Source of the DNA: Kiritimatiellia bacterium
GTDB taxonomy: Bacteria; Verrucomicrobiota; Kiritimatiellia; RFP12; UBA1067
Assembly: GCA_024405255.1 (NCBI GenBank)
Contig: JAKSOY010000115.1
Location: forward strand, 1-13,902
Length of the DNA stretch: 13,902 nt
Reading direction: 5' to 3'
The position numbers were made by a program, and so were the translations under genes. Below are positions 1 through 8,600 of this stretch, one piece after another. The notes beneath the pieces are model-generated. The model was not told the DNA's origin and did not search any database. It saw only the letters and a list, made by a program, of their open reading frames with translations. The stretch's first letter is position 1, and every line of letters begins with the position of its first letter.

Positions 1-966
1 CGGCTCGCCCACACGCCGAAGGAAAGCGGCATCAAGCCCTGCGAGGGTCCGCTCGAGTGCCTGTCGCCCGAGGAGACGCTCGCGGCGGTGAAGGGCAAGA
101 AGATCCTGTCCGTGCCCGGATTCAACAAGCGTGACGCGGCGAAGATCAAGAAGGACTTCGGCATCATCATCGAGGACGTTTCCTTCGACGAGGTGAACGC
201 CGCCTGGAAGGCGATTCCCGACGACGTGGCGCAGAAGCAGGTCGCGGAGTGGAAGCGCACGGCGCGCAAGATCGCCAAGGACGTGAACGACCAGTCGCTG
301 CTCGACGCGGCGAAGATCTACTTCGGCATGCGCAACCTGCTCAAGACGCACGGGGCCGAGGGCATTTCCATCGCCTGCATCCCCGGCTGCTACAACGGCA
401 CGCTCAAGCCCTATCCGTGCCTCGGCTTCATGGAGCTGCAGGACGCGGGGCTTTTGGGCACGTGCGAGAACGACGTCCGCTCGACTGTGGCGATGATGGT
501 GTTCAGTGCGATGACGAAGGGCCGCATGGGCTACATTTCCGATCCGGCGATCGATTCGTCCCGCCGCGCGATGGTCTTCGCCCACTGCGTTGCGACGCGC
601 AAGTTCCTGGGTCCGAACGGTCCGACCAACCCGTACGACATCCGTACTCACGCGGAGGACCAGGGCGGCGCCTCGGTCTACTCGCTCGCGCCGGTGAACT
701 ATCCCGCGACGACGGTGCAGTTCCACTTCACGGGGAACGGCGGCACGGGCTGCGTGCTCGTGCAGACCGGCCGTACGATCGGCAACGACCCCGACGATCG
801 CGCCTGCCGCACGAAGATCGTCACGGAGGTGACGGGCGACTTCGAGCGCTCCTACAAGCTCTGGGATCTCTGGGGCTGGCATCGCGTGACCTTCCTCGGC
901 GACTTCAAGAAGGACGTCGAGGCGCTCGCGAAGAAGATCGGCTACCGCGTCATCTACGAAAGCTGA
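1..966 (+). CDS. L-fucose/L-arabinose isomerase-like sugar isomerase, C-terminal part (5' truncated)
   Basis: The frame is open from base 1 to the TGA at 964-966, so the start lies upstream; the GTG at 88 is internal. The 321 visible residues look like the catalytic C-terminal half of the FucI/AraA-type ketol isomerases, cytoplasmic metal enzymes that interconvert aldose and ketose sugars. What is seen: a Cys-Leu-Gly-Phe segment, then CENDV (Glu at partial residue 156), Asp 181 in the ISDPAID segment, and His 195 in FAHC. The Glu-to-Asp spacing of 25 resembles the Glu/Asp metal-ligand pair of L-fucose isomerase, and the nearby and later histidines fit the superfamily. No signal peptide can be judged because the N terminus is missing. 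Secreted hydrolases downstream suggest that it processes a sugar released from plant or algal polysaccharide. The substrate (fucose, arabinose or other) cannot be told from the fragment. Fold assignment is moderate; a different sugar-isomerase-like family is possible. Confidence 0.62.
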   Translation, partial: RLAHTPKESGIKPCEGPLECLSPEETLAAVKGKKILSVPGFNKRDAAKIKKDFGIIIEDVSFDEVNAAWKAIPDDVAQKQVAEWKRTARKIAKDVNDQSLLDAAKIYFGMRNLLKTHGAEGISIACIPGCYNGTLKPYPCLGFMELQDAGLLGTCENDVRSTVAMMVFSAMTKGRMGYISDPAIDSSRRAMVFAHCVATRKFLGPNGPTNPYDIRTHAEDQGGASVYSLAPVNYPATTVQFHFTGNGGTGCVLVQTGRTIGNDPDDRACRTKIVTEVTGDFERSYKLWDLWGWHRVTFLGDFKKDVEALAKKIGYRVIYES

Positions 967-994
967 CGCGCGCCGGTTTTCGGCAATAGGGTGG

Positions 995-1027
995 GGCACC
1001 TCATTCGAATCCTTTGGATGAGGTGCC
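995..1027 (+). terminator. 10-bp inverted repeat between isomerase and GH2 genes (possible terminator or regulatory hairpin)
   Basis: GGCACCTCAT (995-1004) is perfectly complementary to ATGAGGTGCC (1018-1027), with a 13-nt loop. It lies 28 nt after the isomerase stop and 33 nt before the GH2 start. The downstream flank (TGTTCG) has no real T run, so it is not a textbook intrinsic terminator. It could be a weak terminator, an mRNA processing or stabilising hairpin, or a dimeric operator. TTCGAA occurs in the loop side (1004-1009) and again at 1030-1035. The inverted repeat itself is certain; its role is not. Confidence 0.45.
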
Positions 1028-1060
1028 TGTTCGAAACGGGATCTTGACATGGGCCCAATC

Positions 1061-3754
1061 ATGAAGATGAAGATGTTGTTGGTGGCGGCGCTTTTGTCCG
1101 CAGGGGTGGTTCAGGCGGCAGACTCGTCGCGCATCGATTTGTCGGGCACATGGCGGTATTCGTTCGGGAAGGGTCCGAAGAACGACACCCTCGTTCTGCC
1201 GGGAACCACCGATCTCGCGAAGAAGGGTCCAGGCAAACTGTTTGGACAGCCGGTCGACGCGATCGATCCGGCGAGTCTGCTGGACAACCGGGGTGCGGTG
1301 CGGCATTTCGCCCGCCGTTACCCCTCTCGCGGACTCGTCGTCTACGAGCGCGACATCGAGATCCCTTCGTCTTGGGCCGGTAGCCGCGTACGGCTCCGCA
1401 TCGGCGGCACCCGCCGCGCGTGGCTGAACATCGACGGGGTGCGGTTCGCCGAGAACCGGTCGTTCACCACGCCGTATGAAGTCGATTTGCCCGCTGCACA
1501 TGCGGGACCGGGCAAGCACGTGCTGCAGGTGGAGGTGGACAACGGACACTTCCGCGACACGATCCGCAACGAGGGCGCGCATCAGCTCACGGACGAAACC
1601 CAGACCAACTGGAACGGACTTCTCGGCGAGCTGGCGCTCGTGCGGATTCCGCCGGTCGCCCTTGAACGTCTCGATCCCTACCCCGACGCCCTCAATCGCC
1701 GGGTGACCTGCAAAATCCAGCTTGCGAACACCTCTGCGGCGGCGGCGAAAGACACGCTCGAAGTCGCGTGCTGCGGGGTGGTCCGTCGGCTTGACTGCAC
1801 AGTTCCCGTGGGCGGGACGAACGTCGTCGTCGAGCTGGCGTTGCCGCCCACGACGCCGCTCTGGGACGAGTTCCATCCCAATCTGCTCCGCGTCAAGGCC
1901 ACCTTCGCCCAGACGGAGCAGGAGCGTTCCTTCGGTCTGCGCACGATCGCCACGCGCGGACGCCAGTTCCTGGTGAACGGACGCCCGACCTTCCTGCGTG
2001 GCACGCACGACGGGTGCGTCTTCCCGCTCACGGGCCATCCGCCGATGGAGAAGGGTCCGTGGTGCGCCTACTTCCGGCAGATGAAGGCGTGGGGACTCAA
2101 CCATCTGCGCTGCCATTCCTGGACGCCCCCCGAGGCGGCCTTTGCGGCGGCGGACGAAGTGGGCATCTACATCCAGGCCGAATTTCCCGCCTTCGGCAAT
2201 GGCGGACTCTTCGCCAAAGACGCCCGCTATCGTGACTACGCCTTTGAGGAGTCGACCCGCATCCAGGACGCCTACGGGCATCATCCGTCCTTCTGCTTCT
2301 TCACGCTGGGCAATGAAATCTGCGGCGCGGCGACTCCCTGCGGCGAAATCGTCCGCCGGCTGCGCGCGCGCGATGGACGCCGCCTCTATGCGTCCGCGAC
2401 CAATGGCGATTACGCCAACCCGAAGCAGAACCCGCAGGACGACTACTGGGTGACGATGCGTACGACGCGCGGCGAAGCCGGCAACGTGCGCGGTTCGTTC
2501 GCCCATGTCGACAAGCCGCTCGGCGGCGTCCAGTGGACGGGGGCGGGAACGCTGCGCGATTTTTCCTCGGGGAACGCCAAGTCCACCATCCCTGTGGTGG
2601 CGCACGAAACGGGACAGTTCCAGGTCTATCCCGACTACACGGAAATCCCCAAGTTCACGGGTCCGCTGCGTCCGCTCAACTATGAAATCTGCCGCGCCCG
2701 CCTGGCGCGCGCGGGGATGCTGGATCTCGCGGACCGATTCCACATGGCTTCGGGGAAACTGGCGGCGATCAACTACCGCGAAGAGGTGGAAGAGGCGCTG
2801 CGTACGCCGCAGTTCGGCGGGTTCCAGCTGCTGGACATCAAGGATTTTCCCGGTCAGGGCACGGCGTTGGTCGGCCTCTGGAATGCATTTCTCGAACCCA
2901 AGCGCTTCACCGATGTCGCCTGGTGGCGCGGCTTCTGTTCGCCCACGGTGGCGTTGGCGCGTTTCGCGAGCCACACCGGATTCGCCGGTGCGGCGTTCCA
3001 GGCGAAGCTTCAGGTGGCGCACTACGGCGAACAGGACGTGTTGAAGGACGAGCTGGTGTGGCGGTTGTTCGAAGGCGACCGGACGTTTGCCGAGGGCAGG
3101 CAGCCGTTCACGGCGAAGGTCGGCGAGCTGGCGGATCTGGGCGGCATCACGTTCAACCTGCCGGACCTCGGACGCGCGGTCGCGTGCACGCTCGAACTGC
3201 GGCTGGCGGGATTGGGGACGCGTAACGTCTATCCGATCTGGGCGTATCCGCGCAAGAAGGGGGACTGTCCCCAGGTTTGCGCCGTCACGAACGACCTCGC
3301 GGCGGCCGAACGGATGCTGGCGGAAGGACGGAAGGTGCTGTGCGTGATTCCGTCGTCGGCGGCGCCGAAAGATTCGGTGGCGGGATTCTTCCCCTGCGAC
3401 TTCTGGAACTGGGACATGTTCCGTCGCATCCAGCCGGGTACGCTGGGCTTGCTGATCGACGAGAAGCATCCGGCCCTGGCGGGCTTCCCCACGTCCTACC
3501 ACAGCGACTGGCAGTGGAAACAGCTGGTGGAACATGCGCGCGGGATTCGTCTGGACGGCGATCCCGAGGCGAAGATTTTCGTTCAGGGAATCGACAACAT
3601 CACGCGCAACGGACGCCTCGGCTACGTGTGGGAGAAGCGCTGCGGTTCGGGACGGCTGATCGTCTCGTCCATCGACCTGCTGGATCCGGCAGTTGCCGCC
3701 CTCCCGGAAGGACAGGCGCTGTTCCGGTCCCTCGCCGCTGTACTCGTCCCGTGA
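1061..3754 (+). CDS. Secreted glycoside hydrolase family 2 (GH2) enzyme
   Basis: An 897-residue exo-glycosidase-type protein, probably periplasmic or surface-exposed. Residues 1-19 form a signal peptide (MKMKM, hydrophobic core, cleavage after VVQA). A GH2 N-terminal jelly-roll sugar-binding domain follows (about 25-195, starting IDLSGTWRYSF), then an Ig-like domain (about 200-295) and a TIM barrel from about 300. The catalytic pair is visible: Glu 419 in TLGNEICG as acid/base and Glu 516 in VAHETGQF as nucleophile, 97 residues apart. The barrel runs to about 610 and is followed by a long C-terminal extension ending in a small alpha/beta-like domain (around 760-897) containing a HSDWQW motif. 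GH2 activities include beta-galactosidase, glucuronidase, mannosidase and arabinopyranosidase; the sequence does not decide between them. I prefer ATG 1061 over ATG 1049 because it gives a clean signal peptide and matches the ATGAAnATGAA starts of the next two genes; neither has a strong ribosome site. The GH10 gene starts 34 nt downstream. Confidence 0.88.
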   Translation: MKMKMLLVAALLSAGVVQAADSSRIDLSGTWRYSFGKGPKNDTLVLPGTTDLAKKGPGKLFGQPVDAIDPASLLDNRGAVRHFARRYPSRGLVVYERDIEIPSSWAGSRVRLRIGGTRRAWLNIDGVRFAENRSFTTPYEVDLPAAHAGPGKHVLQVEVDNGHFRDTIRNEGAHQLTDETQTNWNGLLGELALVRIPPVALERLDPYPDALNRRVTCKIQLANTSAAAAKDTLEVACCGVVRRLDCTVPVGGTNVVVELALPPTTPLWDEFHPNLLRVKATFAQTEQERSFGLRTIATRGRQFLVNGRPTFLRGTHDGCVFPLTGHPPMEKGPWCAYFRQMKAWGLNHLRCHSWTPPEAAFAAADEVGIYIQAEFPAFGNGGLFAKDARYRDYAFEESTRIQDAYGHHPSFCFFTLGNEICGAATPCGEIVRRLRARDGRRLYASATNGDYANPKQNPQDDYWVTMRTTRGEAGNVRGSFAHVDKPLGGVQWTGAGTLRDFSSGNAKSTIPVVAHETGQFQVYPDYTEIPKFTGPLRPLNYEICRARLARAGMLDLADRFHMASGKLAAINYREEVEEALRTPQFGGFQLLDIKDFPGQGTALVGLWNAFLEPKRFTDVAWWRGFCSPTVALARFASHTGFAGAAFQAKLQVAHYGEQDVLKDELVWRLFEGDRTFAEGRQPFTAKVGELADLGGITFNLPDLGRAVACTLELRLAGLGTRNVYPIWAYPRKKGDCPQVCAVTNDLAAAERMLAEGRKVLCVIPSSAAPKDSVAGFFPCDFWNWDMFRRIQPGTLGLLIDEKHPALAGFPTSYHSDWQWKQLVEHARGIRLDGDPEAKIFVQGIDNITRNGRLGYVWEKRCGSGRLIVSSIDLLDPAVAALPEGQALFRSLAAVLVP

Positions 3755-3774
3755 CGGAGTGATGCTTCACCAAC

Positions 3775-3791
3775 AAGGAAATATGAACATG
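3775..3791 (+). promoter_or_regulatory. Ribosome binding site and double ATG of the GH10 gene
   Basis: AAGGAA ends at 3780. It is only 2 nt from the ATG at 3783 but 8 nt from the ATG at 3789, so the second ATG is the better start. The choice only adds or removes Met-Asn before the signal peptide. Confidence 0.55.
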
Positions 3792-5399
3792 AAAATGCGG
3801 AAGACAGTTTTAGCAGTTGCGTTGGCGGCAATGGCCGCCCAGGCGGAATTCACGGTCGACAAGTCCGTGATGAGCGCGAAGTATTGGGAGATCTGGAACG
3901 AGACGGAGATGGCGCGCATCAATGCCGACATCGAAAAATACCGCAAGGCGGATGCGTCCATTGAAATCGCCGTGCCGGACGGTACCGAGGTCTCGGTCGA
4001 CCAGGTGGCGAGCGACTTCTACTTCGGCGCGCACATCTTCAACTTCAACCAGCTGGGCAAGAAGGAATGGAACGACCGCTACAAGGCGCTGTACGACGCC
4101 GATACGGGGCTGTTCAATTCCGGCACGGTCGCCTTCTATTGGCGCACGCTTGAGCCGTATCCCAATTCGCCGCGGTTCGAGGAACGCTACGAGGATACGG
4201 AGAACTTCTGGAACGCCTGCGCGAAGCCGCAGCTTCAGGCGCATTGGCGGCGTCCGGCGCCCGATCCCGTCATCGTGCATCTGCGCCGCGGCGGGTGCCG
4301 CATCCACGGGCATCCGCTCGTGTGGGGGTGCAACGAATGGATGACGCCCTCCTGGATCTGGGAGGTGTTCACGCCCGAGTCCGAGAAGGTCGCACTGCAG
4401 CGCCGTTGTTCGGTGAGGATCCCTCGGCACGATTTCACGAAGCCGGCGGGGACGAAGGATTCGTCCTACAGCCATGCTTGGCAGACCGCCTGGTACAGGG
4501 TCTATTCGCAGCTCTCGGAACAGGAAATCGAGGCGATCGTGCCGTCCTTTGTGAAGGCGCAGCGGCATTTCATGGAGAAGCGCATCCGCGACATCGGCGA
4601 ACGCTATGGCGCGGTGGTGGATTCCTGGGATGCGGTGAACGAGTCGGCGACCGACTGGGCGAACGGCGCGAAGCGTACGTGGCCGGACGGTGAATCCGCC
4701 GCGTTCAACCGGCTGCCGGTCACGAAGAGCGTCTACGGGCTCATGCCCGCGAACTACGCCCATCAGGCGATCACGCTTTCGCGCAAAGCGATGCGGCCTT
4801 TGGCGAAGCTCACCGTGAATGAATACAACATGGCCGCGTTTCCGGGGCAGATCAAGGATCTCGAGAAGCACGGGGCGGACTTCGACGTAGTCGGCTCGCA
4901 GATGCATCTCTTCAATCCGAAGGAATCGCTGTCCATTGCCGCCGGGGAAGGGCCGAAGCATCTGCGTCCGCAGGGAATTCGGGCGCGGTTCGAGTCCGTG
5001 GCGAAGGCGGCGGGGAAGCGTCCGATCCACCTCTCGGAAATCACCATCACCGCACCGGATCTGACGCCGAAGGGGCAGATGATCCAGGCGATCATCGCCT
5101 GCAACTGCTATCGCGCGTGGTTCGCGGTGGAGAAGATGAACGGCATCACCTGGTGGAACGTGGTGGATGGCTGCGGGGCGCCGGGCGAACCCTCGATCAG
5201 CGGCATGTTCACGCGTGACATGAAGCCGAAGGCGGTCTATCATGCGATGGAGGATCTGCTCCACCGCGAATTCCGCACGCACACGAAAGTGAAGGCCCAG
5301 GGGGGCAAGGTCGCCTTCCGCGGCTTCCGCGGCCGCTACCATCTGCATTGGAAGACCCCCGACGGCAAACTCGGCTATCGGTCCATCGACCTCAAATAA
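3789..5399 (+). CDS. Secreted GH10 endo-1,4-beta-xylanase-like enzyme
   Basis: A 536-residue glycoside hydrolase family 10 protein, expected to cut internal beta-1,4 links of xylan with retention of configuration. Residues 1-18 are a signal peptide (MKMRK, hydrophobic stretch, AAQA cleavage site). GH10 landmarks appear in order: HGHPLVWG at 173-180, acid/base Glu 285 in WDAVNES, NEYN near 343, nucleophile Glu 417 in HLSEIT, and WWNVVDG at 455-461. The catalytic glutamates are 132 residues apart, longer than in compact GH10 enzymes, so loops are inserted. No carbohydrate-binding module or anchor is seen. Two in-frame ATGs (3783, 3789) sit behind AAGGAA (3775-3780); the spacing favours 3789. 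Longer upstream extensions run into the GH2 gene and lose the signal peptide. The 34-nt gap suggests co-transcription with GH2. Family assignment is strong; xylan as substrate follows from the family and is not proven here. Confidence 0.92.
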   Translation: MKMRKTVLAVALAAMAAQAEFTVDKSVMSAKYWEIWNETEMARINADIEKYRKADASIEIAVPDGTEVSVDQVASDFYFGAHIFNFNQLGKKEWNDRYKALYDADTGLFNSGTVAFYWRTLEPYPNSPRFEERYEDTENFWNACAKPQLQAHWRRPAPDPVIVHLRRGGCRIHGHPLVWGCNEWMTPSWIWEVFTPESEKVALQRRCSVRIPRHDFTKPAGTKDSSYSHAWQTAWYRVYSQLSEQEIEAIVPSFVKAQRHFMEKRIRDIGERYGAVVDSWDAVNESATDWANGAKRTWPDGESAAFNRLPVTKSVYGLMPANYAHQAITLSRKAMRPLAKLTVNEYNMAAFPGQIKDLEKHGADFDVVGSQMHLFNPKESLSIAAGEGPKHLRPQGIRARFESVAKAAGKRPIHLSEITITAPDLTPKGQMIQAIIACNCYRAWFAVEKMNGITWWNVVDGCGAPGEPSISGMFTRDMKPKAVYHAMEDLLHREFRTHTKVKAQGGKVAFRGFRGRYHLHWKTPDGKLGYRSIDLK

Positions 5400-5423
5400 T
5401 GTGCCGAACGGAAATCGGACGCA

Positions 5424-5440
5424 TCACGCCCTCGGCGTGA
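5424..5440 (+). terminator. Hairpin after the GH10 gene (possible terminator)
   Basis: TCACGCC (5424-5430) and GGCGTGA (5434-5440) form a perfect 7-bp GC-rich stem with a 3-nt CTC loop, 25 nt after the GH10 stop. No T tract follows (GGAAGATG), so if it ends the GH2-GH10 transcript it is not a classical intrinsic terminator. Its position before a fresh promoter supports a transcript boundary or 3'-end protection. Confidence 0.45.
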
Positions 5441-5451
5441 GGAAGATGTCT

Positions 5452-5478
5452 CACGCGGAGAACGCCGAGAGCGCGGAG
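5452..5478 (+). repeat. GC-rich tandem repeat, three 9-nt units
   Basis: CACGCGGAG (5452-5460), AACGCCGAG (5461-5469) and AGCGCGGAG (5470-5478) lie end to end without gaps, consensus nnCGCnGAG. Similar 9-nt-phased CGGAG-type repeats are, from memory, dispersed in intergenic DNA of several environmental phyla. The function is unknown. The exact period is directly seen. Confidence 0.7.
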
Positions 5479-5517
5479 GGGGACATTTGAGGCGTGTTCC
5501 TTCGGAACGGTCGGCCC

Positions 5518-5543
5518 AATTCTGTTAATTCTGTAATTCTGTT
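5518..5543 (+). repeat. AT-rich tandem repeat AATTCTGT(T), three units upstream of the promoter
   Basis: AATTCTGTT (5518-5526), AATTCTGT (5527-5534) and AATTCTGTT (5535-5543) form a direct repeat of 9, 8 and 9 nt. It ends 10 nt before the inferred -35 element at 5554. It could act as an UP-like element, serve as a binding site for a regulator, or be part of a dispersed repeat together with the GC-rich array 39 nt upstream. Confidence 0.7.
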
Positions 5544-5553
5544 CAAAATCCGC

Positions 5554-5582
5554 ATTACACGCCCCCGTGATTGTGCTATAAT
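5554..5582 (+). promoter_or_regulatory. Sigma-70-type promoter of the giant surface protein gene
   Basis: A perfect TATAAT (5577-5582) is preceded by TGC, giving an extended -10. ATTACA (5554-5559), matching four of six bases of TTGACA, lies 17 nt upstream as -35. Transcription would start near 5589 and leave a leader of about 65 nt before ATG 5656. This is the best promoter in the window and suggests that the giant gene is transcribed independently of GH2-GH10. Confidence 0.72.
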
Positions 5583-5655
5583 GTTAGCTGCAAAGTCATT
5601 GGTGTCTGCTCGGGTGAGTAGAATCGCGGTTGGAAAATCGAAGCGGAAAATGAAC

Positions 5656-8600
5656 ATGAAAAAATTGATTGGTCTTGGTCTTGCGGCGGCGCTGGGCTTG
5701 AGCGCCTGGGGCGAGTTGTTGGACACATCGGTGTTCACGCGGGCGTGCACGTTTACGCTGTCGGGCTACCAGGGGGCGTCGACGCTGGTCGACTTCCCGG
5801 TGCTGGTGCGGCTCGATCGGACGATCCCCGGATTCGATCCCGCTTGTTGCGGTGCGAATGGCGCGGGACTGCGTTTCGCGGACGAAGCGGGCAATCTGCT
5901 CGCGCACGAAGTCGACACCTGGGACGTGTCCGGCGAGTCGTGCGTGTGGGTGCGGGTGCCTTCGTTGAGCGGCACGAACACGAAGATCCGCCTCTATTGC
6001 GGGGCTGCCGACGGCGCGCAGCTGCCGGCCGTCTCTTCGCGCGACGTCTGGAGCAAGTACATCATGGTGGCGCACGGCGGCGCGAACGGCATTGCCGATG
6101 CCTCGCCCAAGCAGCTCGCCGTGGCGAATGGCGGCGGCCTGACCATGCCGACGGGAACGGGTCTCGTGGGTGATGGTTTCACGAAGACCGATCGTAACAA
6201 GATTGGACTTCTGGTGCCGAATCCCATCACGAACAACACGCTGACGGATCCGACACGCTTCACGCTTTCGGGCTGGTATCGCAATGCGTTGACGGGTACG
6301 GCCATTCTGATGGCCGGCGTGGACGCCTGGGGAAAGACCGGCTTTCTTGTCCTGTGCGAGGGTGGCGGCTACATGTCCGTGGCGGTGGCGGGGCATCAGG
6401 GCCCCACCAATCCGAAGCTCGGTGCGTTGCAGCAGTACAAGTGGAACCATGTGGCGTTTTCGTATGTGACATCGGGAGAGCTCAATACCTATTTCGACGG
6501 GGTGAACATCTTCTCGAAGACGGGTGCGAACGTGCTCACCGACATCGGTTTGGAGTATTGGACGTTCGGTTCCTATAGTGGGATTACGAATAGCGGCAAC
6601 TTCGGCGGCGACATGGACGAGTTGCGCATCTACGACGGCATAGCCTCGGCCGACTGGATCCAGGCTGAACATGATTCAATGCGGAATCCGTCCTTTGCGG
6701 CGGCCGTTGCGATGGAAACGCTTGCGCAGCCGGTCGACGTGGCGGTGAGCTCCGCCGCGCGCGGGTCGACCGGCATCACGGTGAAGGGTACGATTGTGAC
6801 GTCGGCCGCAACCGCAACGGTGGCGCTCAAGTGGGGTCTGACGCCGAACCTCGAGGGAAGCCCTGTGGCGCTGGGCTCGGGGTCGGGAACGCGCGCGGTT
6901 GAGGGAACGTTCCCGGGCACGGACGCGACGACGCGCTACTATTACGCGTTCGAGGTGACGCCGGCGGGCGGTACGGCGAAAACGGGTGCCGTCTATTGCA
7001 CGCTCGACGGCGTGTCGGGTCCGGTGCTCGATACGACGCCGTTCAAGCGAGGCTGCACGTTCACGCTGCAGGGCTACACGGGCGCGTCGACCCTGCAGAA
7101 CTTCCCGGTGCTCGTGCGCCTGTCGACGGCGATTCCGGGCTTCAGCTATTCCGACTGCGCGCTGAACGGGGCGGACTTGCGGTTCGTGGATGAAAGCGGC
7201 AAGTTGCTCGCGCATGAGATCGACACGTGGAATACGGCGGGCGAATCGTATGTGTGGGTGAAGGTGCCGTCGCTCATGGGGCAGACGACGAAGATCCGGC
7301 TCTTCTTCGGTGTGGACGACGTGGTGGCATTGCCCGGGGTGGCGCCGACGGATGTGTGGGGGGCGTATGTGGCCGTGGTGCACGGCGGTTCGACGGGTGT
7401 GCGCAACGAGTCGCCGAAGGGGATCGTGACGTCGAATGGCGGCGGTCTGGTTTCGTCCGGCGCGAGCGGCGTCGTGGGCGGCGGCTTTGCGAAGGCGGTG
7501 GTCACGCGCGGCTCGATCGGCCTCCAGATTCAGAACCCGGTCAAGTACGGCGCATTGACGGACACCTCGCGGCTCACCCTCTCGGCGTGGTACCGCTACA
7601 TGGGATCGGGCACGTCGATTCTCATGTCCAGCAAGTCCGCCTGGGCAGGTACAGGATTCCTCACGCTGTGCGAACAGGGCACCTATATGTCCGTCGCTGT
7701 GCAGTCGACGCATCAGGGGCCGAGCACCGATCCCAAACTCGGCGCGCTCGTGTCCGGCCAGTGGAACCATGTGGCGTTCTCGTATGTGGCGGCGGGCCAG
7801 CTCAACACCTATTTCGACGGTCTGAACATCTTCTCCAAGGCCGATGCGAAGACGCTTGCGCACGAGGATCGCGAGAACTGGGCGGTGGGGTCCTATGCCG
7901 AAACGGTGAATGCCGGCAACTTCTGCGGCGACATGGATGAAATCCGCCTCTACGACGGTATCGCCTCGGGGGATTGGATCGGTGCCGAACGTGCGTCGAT
8001 GGTCGACCCGGAATTTGCGAAGGCGGTTTCGGTGGACAATCTGGTGGACGTGCTGCCGAGCGAAGTGTCGGTGAGCTCGGTGGTGCGGTCCGATGCGGGC
8101 GTGGCGATTGCGGGTACGCTCACGCGGCTCGCTACAGGCGCTTCGCAGGTGACGGTGACGCTCAAGTGGGGCACGACGCCGGCGATGACGGACGGTACGG
8201 TGGCGGTGGGCACCTTCACCGAAGCGAGCAACTTCCAGTGCGTGTTCCCGGGCACGGACTTGACGGCGAACTACTACTATGCGTTTGTGATGGTCAGCGA
8301 TGCCGGCGAGTCGACGACGAGTACCGACTTCCGGCTCTTCGATCCGGCGAGCGCGGCCACGTGGCGGCCGCAGACGGCGGACGACAGCTGGCGTTCGACG
8401 GCGTGGCTCGTGGACGGCGCGATTCGTCCGTTCCAGCAGGGATGGTCCGTCCTCTTCGACGGCACGGAAACGCCGTACATCGACACGCTGACGAACGTGG
8501 TGAAGCTCGACCTCGGCACGGTGACGGTGACGGGCGACAAGGACTACACCTTCACGGGCGACGGCGAACTCGCGGCGAAGCGCGTGGTGAAGACAGGCTC

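Larger units (their letters stand above)
5400..5655. other. Intergenic region between GH10 and the giant gene
   Basis: This 256-bp gap holds, in order: the 7-bp hairpin at 5424-5440, the 9-nt GC-rich repeats at 5452-5478, a small GTTCC-TTC-GGAAC stem at 5496-5508, the AATTCTGTT repeats at 5518-5543, the promoter at 5554-5582 and a leader of about 65 nt. Reading frames across it (for example an N-terminal extension from the ATG at 5494) overlap these signals and show no protein-like features. I see no small gene or structured RNA family. Confidence 0.6.

Noticed and set aside
1044..1049. TTGACA, a perfect -35-like hexamer before the GH2 gene.
   Set aside because: A matching -10 would fall inside the coding region near 1067-1072, where the sequence does not resemble TATAAT.
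3693..3788. Extended GH10 start at 3693 inside the GH2 gene.
   Set aside because: It overlaps the GH2 C terminus and puts about 30 extra residues before an obvious signal peptide; the AAGGAA site points to 3789.
5452..5543. Possible CRISPR-like array because of repeated units.
   Set aside because: The units are 8-9 nt and directly abutting, without spacers of constant length; they are short tandem repeats.
5494..5649. N-terminal extension of the giant protein from the ATG at 5494.
   Set aside because: It would cover the AATTCTGTT repeats and the TATAAT promoter and bury the signal peptide that begins at 5650/5656.
5451..5750. Minus-strand 99-codon frame across the intergenic region.
   Set aside because: It overlaps the promoter and the signal-peptide coding region and has no recognisable features or start signals.
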